Below, piece by piece: positions 8,322 through 16,798 of a stretch of 64,000 bases of DNA. Under the pieces are notes generated by a model that was not told where the DNA came from, searched no databases, and was given only the letters and a program-made list of their open reading frames with translations. The position numbers and the translations under genes are program-made. The DNA comes from Niastella yeongjuensis (GTDB taxonomy: Bacteria > Bacteroidota > Bacteroidia > Chitinophagales > Chitinophagaceae): NCBI RefSeq assembly GCF_900110245.1, contig NZ_FOCZ01000018.1:1-64000 (forward strand), written 5' to 3'. The first letter of the stretch is position 1. Each line of letters opens with the position of its first letter.

Positions 8322-8714
8322 CTAAGCTTTCCCTCTAAGAACTCCCAAAAACAGAAAAATCCAACCTACTATAAAGAATACCCCACCAATTGGTGTAATG
8401 GCGCCGATTCCGCGCAGGCCAACTGTATTGGTTGCCTGTAAGGCGGTTAATGCGTATAAGGAACCGGAGAACAGAATAATACCAATGATGAAGCAAACGC
8501 CTGCGTATTGCAGATTTTTGCCGGGAAAACTTCCAAACAGGATAGCTACTGCTAATAAGGCAAATACATGATAGAACTGGTAACGTACCCCCGTTTCAAA
8601 GGTGGTAACGGTTTCTGCGGGAACAATTTTCTTCAACCCATGTGCGCCAAAAGCGCCAAGGGCTACGGCCAGTGCGCCTAACATGGCGGCCGTTTGCAAA
8701 AATCCTTTATGCAT
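8322..8714 (-). CDS. DUF423 small membrane protein
   Basis: About 130 residues starting at the Met in MHKGFLQTAAML; an in-frame upstream start at 8738 would lie inside aroK. It has four hydrophobic helices and the DUF423 signature GALAVALGAFGAHGLK at the N-terminus plus a central ETGVRYQFYH. Members of this family (E. coli YgdD) are inner-membrane proteins of unknown function. The start overlaps the aroK stop by 8 nt, so it is translationally coupled as the last gene of the gcdH-like/aroK/DUF423 operon. Its 3' end abuts the repeat composite at 8087-8318. Confidence 0.85.
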   Translation of the reverse strand: MHKGFLQTAAMLGALAVALGAFGAHGLKKIVPAETVTTFETGVRYQFYHVFALLAVAILFGSFPGKNLQYAGVCFIIGIILFSGSLYALTALQATNTVGLRGIGAITPIGGVFFIVGWIFLFLGVLRGKA

Positions 8715-9216
8715 GTAATACGGTTTGAATAAAGTCATTCATAGATATGGCATCTTCCTTATCGATAATTACATCGGCCTGCTCATAATACATGCGGCGT
8801 TCGTTCAGTTTACGAATGATGTAATGTTTCAGGTCTTCATCGTCTAAATCTTTCAGTAATGGCCGTTGTACGCGTTCTTTTAAAAGGCGGTGCAGTAATA
8901 CATCCACCGATGTATTGAGCCATACCACGGTGCCATACTTTTTCATGAATTCGATGTTGTTAAAGAAACAGGGGGTGCCGCCGCCACAGGATAATACCAT
9001 GTTCAGGTTTTCATCTACTATTTTTTCCAGCACTTCTTTTTCCCTGCTGCGAAAGTATTCTTCGCCCGATTCACCAAAGATATCTGTGATGCTTCGCTTT
9101 TCTTCGGCTACGATTACTTCGTCCAGATCATAGAACGGTAAACTTAACTTTTGCGCTACCTGCTTTCCCCAATGTGTTTTTCCGGAACCCATAAAACCGA
9201 TTAAGAATATCCTCAT
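8707..9216 (-). CDS. aroK: Shikimate kinase
   Basis: 169 residues, normal for AroK. The P-loop GFMGSGKT lies at residues 7-14, the shikimate-binding DLDEVI at about 31-36, the FGESGEEYFRSREKEVL helix follows, and GGGTPC (about 78-83) matches the substrate-binding GGG loop. The lid Arg is in KERVQRPLL. It phosphorylates shikimate at the 3-hydroxyl in the chorismate pathway. It sits 11 nt downstream of the acyl-CoA dehydrogenase gene and overlaps the DUF423 gene. Other aro genes are not in the window. Confidence 0.93.
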   Translation of the reverse strand: MRIFLIGFMGSGKTHWGKQVAQKLSLPFYDLDEVIVAEEKRSITDIFGESGEEYFRSREKEVLEKIVDENLNMVLSCGGGTPCFFNNIEFMKKYGTVVWLNTSVDVLLHRLLKERVQRPLLKDLDDEDLKHYIIRKLNERRMYYEQADVIIDKEDAISMNDFIQTVLHA

Positions 9217-9227
9217 TACGTCGCAAG

Positions 9228-10412
9228 TTATTTAAAAGCGTTGAAACCAGTTACATCCATACCAGTGATCAGCAAATGTATGTCATGTGTGCCTTCGTAG
9301 GTAATAACACTTTCAATATTCATCATATGGCGCATTACGGAGTATTCACCCGTAATACCGGCACCACCCAGCACCTGCCTTGCTTCACGGGCAATACCGG
9401 CTGCAATTTCGCAGGCATTTCGTTTGGCCATACTTACCTGCTGCGGGGAAGCTTTTTCTTCATTCATTAAAATGCCCAGCCGCCAGTTCAGTAACTGAGC
9501 CTTGGTGATCTCGGTGATCATTTCGGCCAGCTTTTTCTGTTGCAGCTGGAAGGCGCCGATGGGTTTATCGAACTGCTGGCGCTCTTTTGAATAGCGCAGG
9601 GCGGTATCGTAACAATCCATAGCTGCTCCTACCGCGCCCCAGGCAATGCCATAGCGGGCCCTGGTTAAACAGCTTAAGGGTCCCTTTAATCCTTTTACGT
9701 TGGGTAGAATATTTTCCCTGGGCACTTTTACATTGTCAAAAACCAGTTCACCGGTTGCAGAAGCCCGCAAGCTCCATTTATTATGGGTGAGGGGTGCAGT
9801 AAAACCTTTCATGCCTCTTTCCACGATCAGGCCATGTACTTCCCCGTGCTCGTCCTTGGCCCATACGATGGCCACTTTTGCATAGGGCGCATTGCTGATC
9901 CACATTTTAGCGCCATTTAGAATTACGTGGTCGCCGGCATCGGTAAAATGGGTGGTCATGCTGCCGGGATCGCTGCCATGGTCGGGCTCGGTGAGGCCAA
10001 AACAACCCAGCCATTCGCCATTCGCCAGCTTGGGCAGGTATTTACGGCGCTGGTCCTCACTACCATATTCATAAATGGGGAACATAACAAGCGAGCCCTG
10101 TACAGAAGCGGTAGACCGTACGCCGCTATCGCCCCGCTCCAGTTCCTGCATCATTAACCCATAACTGATATAATCCAACCCGCCGCCACCGTATTCAACG
10201 GGGATGGTTGGACCAAAACAACCGAGTTCACCCATCTGCTGAACGATCTGTTCAGGGAACTCTGATTTCTGGGCATACTCTTCAATAATGGGGGAGATCT
10301 CTCTTTTTACGTAATTGCGAACAGATTCTCTGACAAGTTTCTGTTCGTCGGTCAATAGCTCATCCAATAAGAAGTAATCCGGGCTGGTGAACAAATCGGT
10401 TCTGGTACCCAT
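9228..10412 (-). CDS. gcdH: Acyl-CoA dehydrogenase, glutaryl-CoA dehydrogenase-like
   Basis: 394 residues, the length of glutaryl-CoA dehydrogenases. Typical signatures: RSTASVQGSLVM, GCFGLTEPDHGSDPGSM (FAD and substrate binding), an Arg-rich RARYGIAWGA helix, and the C-terminal ITYEGTHDIH carrying the catalytic Glu. The combination of EPDHGSDP and YEGTHDIH favours GcdH, which oxidises and decarboxylates glutaryl-CoA to crotonyl-CoA in Lys/Trp breakdown. A 3-hydroxybutyryl-CoA dehydrogenase (34861) and kynureninase (29449) elsewhere in the window are compatible with that route. First gene of a three-gene operon; a short GTTTGTN heptamer array lies upstream. Confidence 0.85.
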   Translation of the reverse strand: MGTRTDLFTSPDYFLLDELLTDEQKLVRESVRNYVKREISPIIEEYAQKSEFPEQIVQQMGELGCFGPTIPVEYGGGGLDYISYGLMMQELERGDSGVRSTASVQGSLVMFPIYEYGSEDQRRKYLPKLANGEWLGCFGLTEPDHGSDPGSMTTHFTDAGDHVILNGAKMWISNAPYAKVAIVWAKDEHGEVHGLIVERGMKGFTAPLTHNKWSLRASATGELVFDNVKVPRENILPNVKGLKGPLSCLTRARYGIAWGAVGAAMDCYDTALRYSKERQQFDKPIGAFQLQQKKLAEMITEITKAQLLNWRLGILMNEEKASPQQVSMAKRNACEIAAGIAREARQVLGGAGITGEYSVMRHMMNIESVITYEGTHDIHLLITGMDVTGFNAFK

Positions 10413-10461
10413 GACTAAACTGATTTTCTATATTACGCTAAAAGTAAGAAAAAGCGTTCAA

Positions 10462-10489
10462 GTTTGTGGTTTGTAGTTTGTTGTTTGTG
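10462..10489 (+). repeat. Heptamer array, GTTTGTN type
   Basis: Four perfect in-phase 7-mers: GTTTGTG, GTTTGTA, GTTTGTT, GTTTGTG. It is between the divergent gcdH-like gene and the ECF sigma gene. Confidence 0.8.
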
Positions 10490-10570
10490 TTTTTTTGCTG
10501 GAAAACCGGTGTTCATGCAACATGCGGGCAACCCTTCTGTCTCTTATATAAACAACCTTAAACAATCATT

Positions 10571-11122
10571 TTGGAGCTGACTGCAAACATCATCCGGGAT
10601 GAACTGGTAGAACGGTGTAAACAAGGGGATACCCAAAGTTTCCAGACGTTGTACCGGCAATATTCCAAAGCCATGTTTAACACCAGTTTACGTATCGTAA
10701 ACAATACAGCCGATGCCGAGGATGTGCTGCAGGAGTCGTTCCTGGACGCCTTTCGCTCCCTGCATGACTTTCATTACCGCAGCACCTTTGGGGCCTGGCT
10801 TAAAAGGATCGTTATCAATAAATCGATCAACATTCTGCGTAAACGGCGGAATGACCTGGTTGATATGGAAAGCAACGAATTACAGGCGGTCCCCGAGGAG
10901 GAACCGGTCAATGAAGAGGAGATAAAATACCGGGTGGAGGAAGTTAAAAAAATGATCACCCGGCTGCCCGATGGCTACCGGACCGTATTGAGCCTGTACC
11001 TGCTGGAAGGGTATGACCATGAAGAAATATCACAAATATTGAATATATCACATAACACCGTGCGAACCCAGTACGTACGCGCCAAACAAAAACTGCTGAC
11101 TTTAATTAAACAAGGAGTGTGA
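10571..11122 (+). CDS. ECF RNA polymerase sigma factor
   Basis: About 183 residues from a TTG codon; no ATG precedes region 2, so TTG is the best start. Region 2 (LYRQYSKAMFNTSLRIV ... ADAEDVLQESFLDAF) and region 4 (LPDGYRTVLSLYLLEGYDHEEISQIL, then the helix-turn-helix ISHNTVRTQYVRAKQKL) are both complete. It should direct transcription of a small regulon, probably including itself and the two downstream genes. The next gene starts 3 nt after the stop, and its product has one membrane helix, as expected of an anti-sigma factor. The inducing signal is unknown. Confidence 0.9.
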   Translation: MELTANIIRDELVERCKQGDTQSFQTLYRQYSKAMFNTSLRIVNNTADAEDVLQESFLDAFRSLHDFHYRSTFGAWLKRIVINKSINILRKRRNDLVDMESNELQAVPEEEPVNEEEIKYRVEEVKKMITRLPDGYRTVLSLYLLEGYDHEEISQILNISHNTVRTQYVRAKQKLLTLIKQGV

Positions 11123-11125
11123 AAT

Positions 11126-11755
11126 ATGAGCAAAGGTTTAGAGCAATTTATTAAAGATAACCGCGACCAGTTTGATTCGGATGAACCCAGTGAACGGATT
11201 TGGAGAAAACTGGAACAGGAACTAACTGATGAGCATCAAACCAAACAACAACAAAAAAGCAAGGGTCAGAAAACAATTGTACTAACCATTATTCGCTGGA
11301 GCGCGGCAGCCGCCATACTAATACTGGCCGGCATAGGCATTTTCTCCCTTTTAAATAACCGTTCATCCGACGGGGGTATTGTAAAAAACCAACCCATTGT
11401 CATCGACACACCCGGTGTTAATGACCAGCTGTTGAAAGAGATCAATCCCAGCTACGCACGGGAGGTATCGCAATTCACCCAGCTTATAGAGATGAAACAA
11501 AATGAATTGAAAGAGATAGAAAAAGAAAATCCCAACCTGTATAAAAAGTTTGTTACTGGTATCGATAAACTCGACAGCTCATACAACGCGTTGAAAAAAG
11601 AACTGCCGGAAAATCCTAACCGTGAACAATTATTAGAGGCTATGATTGAGAACCTAAGGCTGCAGACTGAAATACTCAATCAGCAATTAAGCATCATCAA
11701 TCAAATCAAAGCATCAAAAAGCGACAAACATGAAAGTAACTTTAAAAAGGTATAG
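11126..11755 (+). CDS. Putative membrane-bound anti-sigma factor
   Basis: 209 residues. A short cytoplasmic N-terminus (about 1-50, acidic then Gln/Lys-rich) precedes a single membrane helix (about 52-76). The exported C-terminal part is helical and charged (FTQLIEMKQNELKEIEKENP), consistent with a coiled-coil sensor. No named zinc-finger motif (HxxxCxxC) is visible, so the call rests on topology and on coupling to the sigma gene 3 nt upstream. It overlaps the next gene by 26 nt, which implies translational coupling. It could also be a hypothetical protein co-regulated with the sigma factor. Confidence 0.6.
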   Translation: MSKGLEQFIKDNRDQFDSDEPSERIWRKLEQELTDEHQTKQQQKSKGQKTIVLTIIRWSAAAAILILAGIGIFSLLNNRSSDGGIVKNQPIVIDTPGVNDQLLKEINPSYAREVSQFTQLIEMKQNELKEIEKENPNLYKKFVTGIDKLDSSYNALKKELPENPNREQLLEAMIENLRLQTEILNQQLSIINQIKASKSDKHESNFKKV

Positions 11756-12746
11756 GCTCCCTTTATTTATCTCTCTCCTACTCCTGACGACGCAGGTATT
11801 TGCCGGGGAACCCCTGGTTGAAAAAAAGAAAACCTACAACAAATCCTATAGCGTAAGCAACAGTGATAAAATTTCTTTGACCAACCAGTTTGGTGAAATG
11901 AAAATAAATACCTGGGACAAGAATGAAGTGAGTGTTTCGGTAACCATTACCGCCGAGGCCAATACCGACGAAAGAGCCCAGGCCATACTCGATGTTATCA
12001 GTATTGAAGATGGCAAAAACGCCGATGGCGTTTTCTTCAAAACAAAGATCAATAACAAAAACAACAAAGACCAACAATGGAGTAAGGGTGAAAAGCAGGG
12101 TTTTCATATCGACTACGTGGTAAACATGCCTGCCCGTAATCCTTTACAGGCAAAGAATGAATTTGGCCCCATGACCATTGGCGATTATAATGGCGAGGTC
12201 ACGCTTGAAAGTAAATTCGGCAGCCTTACAACCGGCAAACTGAACAACGTAAAAAAAGTGTCTATTGAATTTGGCAAAGGCACTATTGGCAGCATCAGCA
12301 ACGGCAGCCTGGTCATCAAATTCTCAAAGGCTGCTATCGACAACCTCGATGGTTCGGTGAATGCCGTTTTTGAATATTGCGATGTAGCCAAGCTGCGGGT
12401 CGATAACAGCACCAAAGCCCTTACCGTAAAGAACAGTTTCTCGAACCTCTACCTTGACCTGAACACCAATATCTCGGCCAATTTTGATATCAGCACCAAC
12501 TTTGGCGACCTGCATAACAAAACCAATTTCGACATAAAGGAAGAAGGCGCCGATGATGATGACCGCCATGGCCCCCGGTTCAATAAACGCTACCAGGGCA
12601 AAGCAGGCAGTGGCAATACAGATATGAAGATAAAATCAGAATATGGTCAAATTACACTGGGCCATAACCTGACTATCGATATGAATAAGGAAAAGAATAA
12701 AGATAAAAATAAGGATAAGGATAAGAAAGGTACTGTTCGAATATAA
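11730..12746 (+). CDS. Secreted DUF4097-like beta-repeat protein
   Basis: 338 residues with a signal peptide ending near VFAG (about 24). The body is a series of short beta strands with alternating N/K/G loops (LTNQFGEMKINTWDK, KNEFGPMTIGDYNGEVTLES, SKFGSLTTGKL), the pattern of DUF4097-type right-handed beta structures. The C-terminus is a run of KD/KN repeats. Such proteins often follow an ECF sigma/anti-sigma pair and may be the output or co-sensor; the function is not known. The stop codon is immediately followed by the GTAGTGA heptamer array. Confidence 0.7.
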   Translation: MKVTLKRYRLPLFISLLLLTTQVFAGEPLVEKKKTYNKSYSVSNSDKISLTNQFGEMKINTWDKNEVSVSVTITAEANTDERAQAILDVISIEDGKNADGVFFKTKINNKNNKDQQWSKGEKQGFHIDYVVNMPARNPLQAKNEFGPMTIGDYNGEVTLESKFGSLTTGKLNNVKKVSIEFGKGTIGSISNGSLVIKFSKAAIDNLDGSVNAVFEYCDVAKLRVDNSTKALTVKNSFSNLYLDLNTNISANFDISTNFGDLHNKTNFDIKEEGADDDDRHGPRFNKRYQGKAGSGNTDMKIKSEYGQITLGHNLTIDMNKEKNKDKNKDKDKKGTVRI

Positions 12747-12774
12747 GTAGTGAGTAGTGAGTAGTGAGTAGTGA
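12747..12774 (+). repeat. Heptamer array, GTAGTGA type
   Basis: Four perfect 7-mers GTAGTGA, starting at the base after the TAA stop of the DUF4097-like gene. The same unit in another phase (GTGAGTA/GTGAGTG) occurs at 34572-34620 and, reversed, at 55955-55982. Confidence 0.9.
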
Positions 12775-12818
12775 GTGGGCTCGCGATTATTCAGATATCT
12801 GAAAAATCGGCAACTAAT

Positions 12819-12846
12819 CTCTGCCTTCTGCCCTCTGCCTTCTGCC
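12819..12846 (-). repeat. Heptamer array, GGCAGAR type (reverse)
   Basis: Plus-strand units CTCTGCC, TTCTGCC, CTCTGCC, TTCTGCC: four perfect 7-mers between two convergent genes. Confidence 0.85.
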
Positions 12847-12907
12847 CTTTACCTGCCTTCCAACTTGCAGTCAGCAGAGTCTTCGACTCTCTACAACGGG
12901 CTCCCCG

Positions 12908-12978
12908 GTCCCGGCTTAGCCGGGAGGGTCCCGTTTTTAAATAGGAAAGTCCTCCCATTTAACCGGGAGGACTTTCTA
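12908..12978. terminator. Double hairpin terminator between convergent genes
   Basis: The first hairpin is CCCGGC-TTA-GCCGGG, followed a few bases later by GTTTTT on the plus strand. The second (12944-12976) has a 12-bp perfect stem GAAAGTCCTCCC/GGGAGGACTTTC. They separate the plus-strand DUF4097-like gene from the end of the SusC/D locus on the minus strand. Confidence 0.7.
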
Positions 12979-13000
12979 TTTTGAATGAGTTATTGCGGAG

Positions 13001-14353
13001 TTACCAGATCCACCACCAGGTTATCCAGGTAGTAGGATCATCTTTACTTACCATGTCGTAGGAAATGGCGCTGGACTGTACAAAGTAGTATCGGCCTGTA
13101 CCACTAAATAGCTGATTTCGTGTGTCGGCTGCTGGTCCTGATGCGGGCCAGGGAAATTCACTGTACACGGAGTCTTCAGTTATCGTGGTGAGCCCGGCAT
13201 TGTCTGAGATCCGTTTGGCCCATGAACCATTAATTGCAATCAATCCGGGCGGGTTGCTCGCTGTATCGAGGTATATGTTTAAAAAACCGTCGCTGCCCCG
13301 GGAGTTGGGTGAATACAGCAGGTAATAAAATAAAGCCGAATCGTTCCGGAGCGAATTAATATCAAAGGCATCTTCAACGCCATTCTTATGAAATCCATTA
13401 AACGAGATCCAGTAATTACCGGTTGACTGGGCCTGTGAACGCCACCGCACCACCGCATTTTTTACATCGGGGTTAATGGGTACAACATTTGACCCTGCTG
13501 CGCCTTTAATAGTAGATGGGGTGCCATTCACCGTTACATTCATTAACTGGTTGGCCGCCAAAACATCGTTTGTAAAACCGGTGATACTGAAGCCGGGTAT
13601 GCTTACAGAACCATTGACAATGGGATCAAGGAAATATACGCCATTGGCCCAGAAATAATATTCCCGGGTAGCGGATTGAGCCTGGTTGCCAGTTCCCCAG
13701 GATACAGTTACTTTTTTAACGGAAGAGTCAAACTGCAGTTCATAATCGACGTTGCGGTAATTCAGTCTTTTCCAGTAAGAGAGGAATTTCCAGTAGTTTT
13801 TAAAATTCACCACGCCATTGCCCACCTGTTTGCTGGTCCATATGGCTCTGTCGGCCTGTGTGGCTTTTTTCATTGTAAGCCTGCTGCCATTGAACCGGCC
13901 GGTAAGGCTGATGCTGTCTGCAGAAACGGAATCGATGGCAAATTCAAAATCAGCTTTCAGCCCTACTCCATCCGGACCTCCGTTTACAGAACCATCGGGG
14001 TCGCTCAATTGGTGGAGATAAGAATAAGTATCGAAGATAAGACTGGGTTGTTGCAATGCTTTTAAGCGGTAACTGCTTTCCGCCAACAGGCTGCCGGAGG
14101 TGCTGTCGAAATCTCCGAGCATTTGTACCCTGTTGCTATCGTTGAAGCTGAAATAAAACCGGTACAGGGTACCATCTGCTGTATGCAGGTTACCATTCCA
14201 ACCGTATTGCGAACTGGTCATGGCAGTCTGATAGGTCTTCAGCGTTTCGTTAAGGCGATCATCGGGCGATTTATCGAACACATGGTCCTCTTCCCGCTTA
14301 CAGGAAGCCACCAGCGAGAGTGCGAGTATATAGTATAATAATTTCTTGTTCAT
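13001..14353 (-). CDS. DUF4302 lipoprotein of a SusC/D locus
   Basis: 450 residues with a lipoprotein signal (LVASC, Cys18). The N-terminal third carries the DUF4302 pattern (LNETLKTYQTAMTSSQYGWN, then TLYRFYFSFND), and the remainder is beta-rich. DUF4302 lipoproteins accompany SusC/SusD pairs and are assumed to lie on the cell surface; their ligand is unknown. This is the last gene of the minus-strand run SusC-SusD-metallohydrolase-DUF4302 (24 nt after the previous gene) and it ends at a hairpin terminator. The fixed combination with the zinc metallohydrolase suggests handling of a peptide-like or protein-bound nutrient rather than a glycan; that is inference. Confidence 0.8.
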   Translation of the reverse strand: MNKKLLYYILALSLVASCKREEDHVFDKSPDDRLNETLKTYQTAMTSSQYGWNGNLHTADGTLYRFYFSFNDSNRVQMLGDFDSTSGSLLAESSYRLKALQQPSLIFDTYSYLHQLSDPDGSVNGGPDGVGLKADFEFAIDSVSADSISLTGRFNGSRLTMKKATQADRAIWTSKQVGNGVVNFKNYWKFLSYWKRLNYRNVDYELQFDSSVKKVTVSWGTGNQAQSATREYYFWANGVYFLDPIVNGSVSIPGFSITGFTNDVLAANQLMNVTVNGTPSTIKGAAGSNVVPINPDVKNAVVRWRSQAQSTGNYWISFNGFHKNGVEDAFDINSLRNDSALFYYLLYSPNSRGSDGFLNIYLDTASNPPGLIAINGSWAKRISDNAGLTTITEDSVYSEFPWPASGPAADTRNQLFSGTGRYYFVQSSAISYDMVSKDDPTTWITWWWIW

Positions 14354-14377
14354 ACCTGTTTTTTGTTGGGTGAGTGC

Positions 14378-15259
14378 CTATTTGATCAATAGCTCGATGG
14401 AATTTCGGGTGCGTTGTTGTAAACTGGCGAAGTCGATGCCCCATACATCTTTAAAATAACTTACCACCATTGTTTCCTTCTGACGCAACTTGCTTTTACC
14501 GGTTGTGCTGGTGATGGTACTTAAAATACCTTCATAACCAGCCTTCCCTTCCGTGAGCATCATAGAGATCATTTCAACAAAATCATCATCGGGGTTCGAC
14601 TGGGCATACATAGTAATAAACCCTTTTTCATGTGCCGATGAATCGGTTGTATTGTTCCAGTCTGAGGTATAATCTCCGGTTGAGATGCTTTTCCATTCCT
14701 GGGGATACAACACGGTCTGGTGCAGGATATGGCCAAACTCGTGTTCTATGGTATGGAACATCTGTTTAATATTGAATGAATCACTGGGCACATAACCCGG
14801 CATTCCCTTTATTCTGAAATCATTCAATACGTACAGGAGCACGCGACGGCCGCCTTCCGCTGTTCCCAGGGTAATGGTACCATCAATATTCCAGCTGGCG
14901 CTGCCTACCAGCACAAACCATTTGGGAATATATTTCATCATAAAAGGCTTACCCGCTTCTTTCACGTAGTTGTCTATCCATACACTTTTTATGGAACTCA
15001 TCACCGGGATGATCTTTTCCTCTTTGGGTGGGGTAAGCGTTTTGTCAAACTCCAGTTCGCCCTGGTCCCATTTATATTTGGCGGATACATTAAAAGGAGT
15101 AGTAAGAGAATCCAGGATCCATTTATCAATCGGTCCTGTAGCCCAGGTATCACCTCCCAAACCAGGGATCTGGCTCACATCGCCCAGGTCATCTTCCTTT
15201 TTACACGACGCAAAGATTGCCAGCGCCAGCACAACAAGGTATATTTTATGTTTGAGCAT
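14378..15259 (-). CDS. Substrate-import-associated zinc metallohydrolase lipoprotein
   Basis: 293 residues with lipoprotein Cys19 (IFASC). A zinc-protease motif HEFGH lies at 173-177 in TIEHEFGHILHQ, and a downstream Glu-rich segment (FVEMISMMLTEGKAGYE) can supply the third ligand. This is the family of HExxH lipoproteins encoded next to SusC/SusD (TIGR04549-like). It probably cleaves a captured substrate at the cell surface before TonB-dependent uptake. It starts 33 nt after susD and precedes the DUF4302 gene by 24 nt. No glycoside hydrolase or polysaccharide lyase is present, which sets this locus apart from classical polysaccharide utilisation loci. Confidence 0.85.
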   Translation of the reverse strand: MLKHKIYLVVLALAIFASCKKEDDLGDVSQIPGLGGDTWATGPIDKWILDSLTTPFNVSAKYKWDQGELEFDKTLTPPKEEKIIPVMSSIKSVWIDNYVKEAGKPFMMKYIPKWFVLVGSASWNIDGTITLGTAEGGRRVLLYVLNDFRIKGMPGYVPSDSFNIKQMFHTIEHEFGHILHQTVLYPQEWKSISTGDYTSDWNNTTDSSAHEKGFITMYAQSNPDDDFVEMISMMLTEGKAGYEGILSTITSTTGKSKLRQKETMVVSYFKDVWGIDFASLQQRTRNSIELLIK

Positions 15260-15292
15260 ATATCTAATTCTGTTTATTATTGATCGTTTTTA

Positions 15293-16792
15293 TTATCTGG
15301 GATTCAATGGCAGGCCTGATAATTTTACGGTACCAGGCAATTGAAACTGCCGCATTTTAGCGCCACGGGCAAGCGTAAGTGTTTGGCCGTCGAATGTTGT
15401 ATGCGTAACAGGCAGGTCATAGCGCAACAGATCGAACCAACGCATCCCTTCCTCCAGGTATTCAGCCTGTTTAAAATCCAGGATACAATTCAACGCTAAG
15501 TTCAGGCTTGAAGAGGCTCCATAATAGTCTGTCAACTTCTGCATCGTGAGCTCATGTGCTACCGGATCGTACAGTTTAGTATCCTTGTCGATTATACGGG
15601 TGCTTGCGTAGTAATTCATATCCTGCAGAAATTCGGTAAACTTGTTCAAATAGGCATACGCTTCTGCCCGGTTGAACAATGCTTCTTCTGCGGTGAATAA
15701 CGGTACCATCACGTAGGGAATCCCTATATTGGCGTTTACTGAATTACGCACGAAATACTCATTGATCTTTGGGATCAAATAATCTGTATTGCTTACCGTA
15801 TAAATGTGGAATTTGAATTCCCAGTCTCCGCCAGTAGCATTTGAGCCCAGCACCTGATCTCGGATATCGGTGTTGAAAGCATAACGAACAGAATAAAAAT
15901 CACGTCCCCAGTCTGAAGGGGTTTCCACCAGCAACAGGTTAGCCGGTTCTGTTGCCTTCTGATAATTGGCAAAGAAGTCGGCCGGGGTCCATTTCTGATA
16001 TTTAGTATTCCAGGGCCGTAACAGGGTAGTAACATTCCCGGCAGGGAATACATTACTGGCATAGGTAACTACTTTGGCATAATCCTGTTTGTACAGGTAG
16101 AACCGGGCTGCAAAAGCGTTTGCGGCTGCCCGGTTAAAGTGGTAGCTTTTTACGGCATACTTAGTTTCGTCTATCAATGGTAAACCGGCTACCAGGTCAC
16201 GCTCTATCATCTGGTAATCGTAATCCACCGTTTTACGATCGTATTGTTGAAACACAATTTTCTCGGGGGTGGTTACATATGGGATACCCAAATCGGTTTT
16301 AGAGGTGCTGTTTGACCGGGCGCTGTATGGTTTTGAAAAGATGGTAACCAGCATAAAGTGTGCATAGGCACGGCAAAGCAGCGCTTCACCCTTTTGTGCT
16401 TTGTACAGGTTTGAATCGGGGGCATTCCTGATGGTTTCCAACGCCTGGTTGGCTGCGGCAATAGCGGTGTAACAGCCATCCCAATAATACTCGGGAGAAT
16501 CCTGGTCCTTGTAATCTACATCCTGAAAGAAGAATGGATCGATGTTGGTCCTGTTCTGTACGCCCTTACCCTTATCGGCCACGTTGTCTGAAATGGATTC
16601 GCAAAAGGTCATGTAATTCGCCTGTGGGTAGGCGGTGCCCAGCAATTGCGATACCTGCTCGGGCGTATTCAGGGATGCCCTGTTATCAGGATTTTTATCG
16701 AGAAACTTTTTACAACCTGTGGTTGTAAAAAGCAGTGCTATGATTGTATATGATAGTATGTTTCGCATTGTAATTACCTTTTTTCGTTTCAC
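15293..16792 (-). CDS. susD: SusD/RagB-family nutrient-binding lipoprotein
   Basis: About 499 residues; a start at the internal Met (16768) is also possible. It has a lipoprotein signal (TTTGC) followed by the typical KKFLDKNPDNRASLNTPEQV entry. TPR-like helices surround the ligand site (YAHFMLVTIFSKPY, NRAAANAFAARFYLY), and the C-terminal RagB/SusD domain includes FLQAEYLEEGMRWFDLLRYDL-like sequence, with GMRWFDLLRY intact. It forms the lid over the SusC transporter. The start is 6 nt after the susC stop, so it is co-transcribed and coupled. The ligand cannot be deduced. Confidence 0.92.
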   Translation of the reverse strand: MKRKKVITMRNILSYTIIALLFTTTGCKKFLDKNPDNRASLNTPEQVSQLLGTAYPQANYMTFCESISDNVADKGKGVQNRTNIDPFFFQDVDYKDQDSPEYYWDGCYTAIAAANQALETIRNAPDSNLYKAQKGEALLCRAYAHFMLVTIFSKPYSARSNSTSKTDLGIPYVTTPEKIVFQQYDRKTVDYDYQMIERDLVAGLPLIDETKYAVKSYHFNRAAANAFAARFYLYKQDYAKVVTYASNVFPAGNVTTLLRPWNTKYQKWTPADFFANYQKATEPANLLLVETPSDWGRDFYSVRYAFNTDIRDQVLGSNATGGDWEFKFHIYTVSNTDYLIPKINEYFVRNSVNANIGIPYVMVPLFTAEEALFNRAEAYAYLNKFTEFLQDMNYYASTRIIDKDTKLYDPVAHELTMQKLTDYYGASSSLNLALNCILDFKQAEYLEEGMRWFDLLRYDLPVTHTTFDGQTLTLARGAKMRQFQLPGTVKLSGLPLNPR

Positions 16793-16798
16793 ACCTGA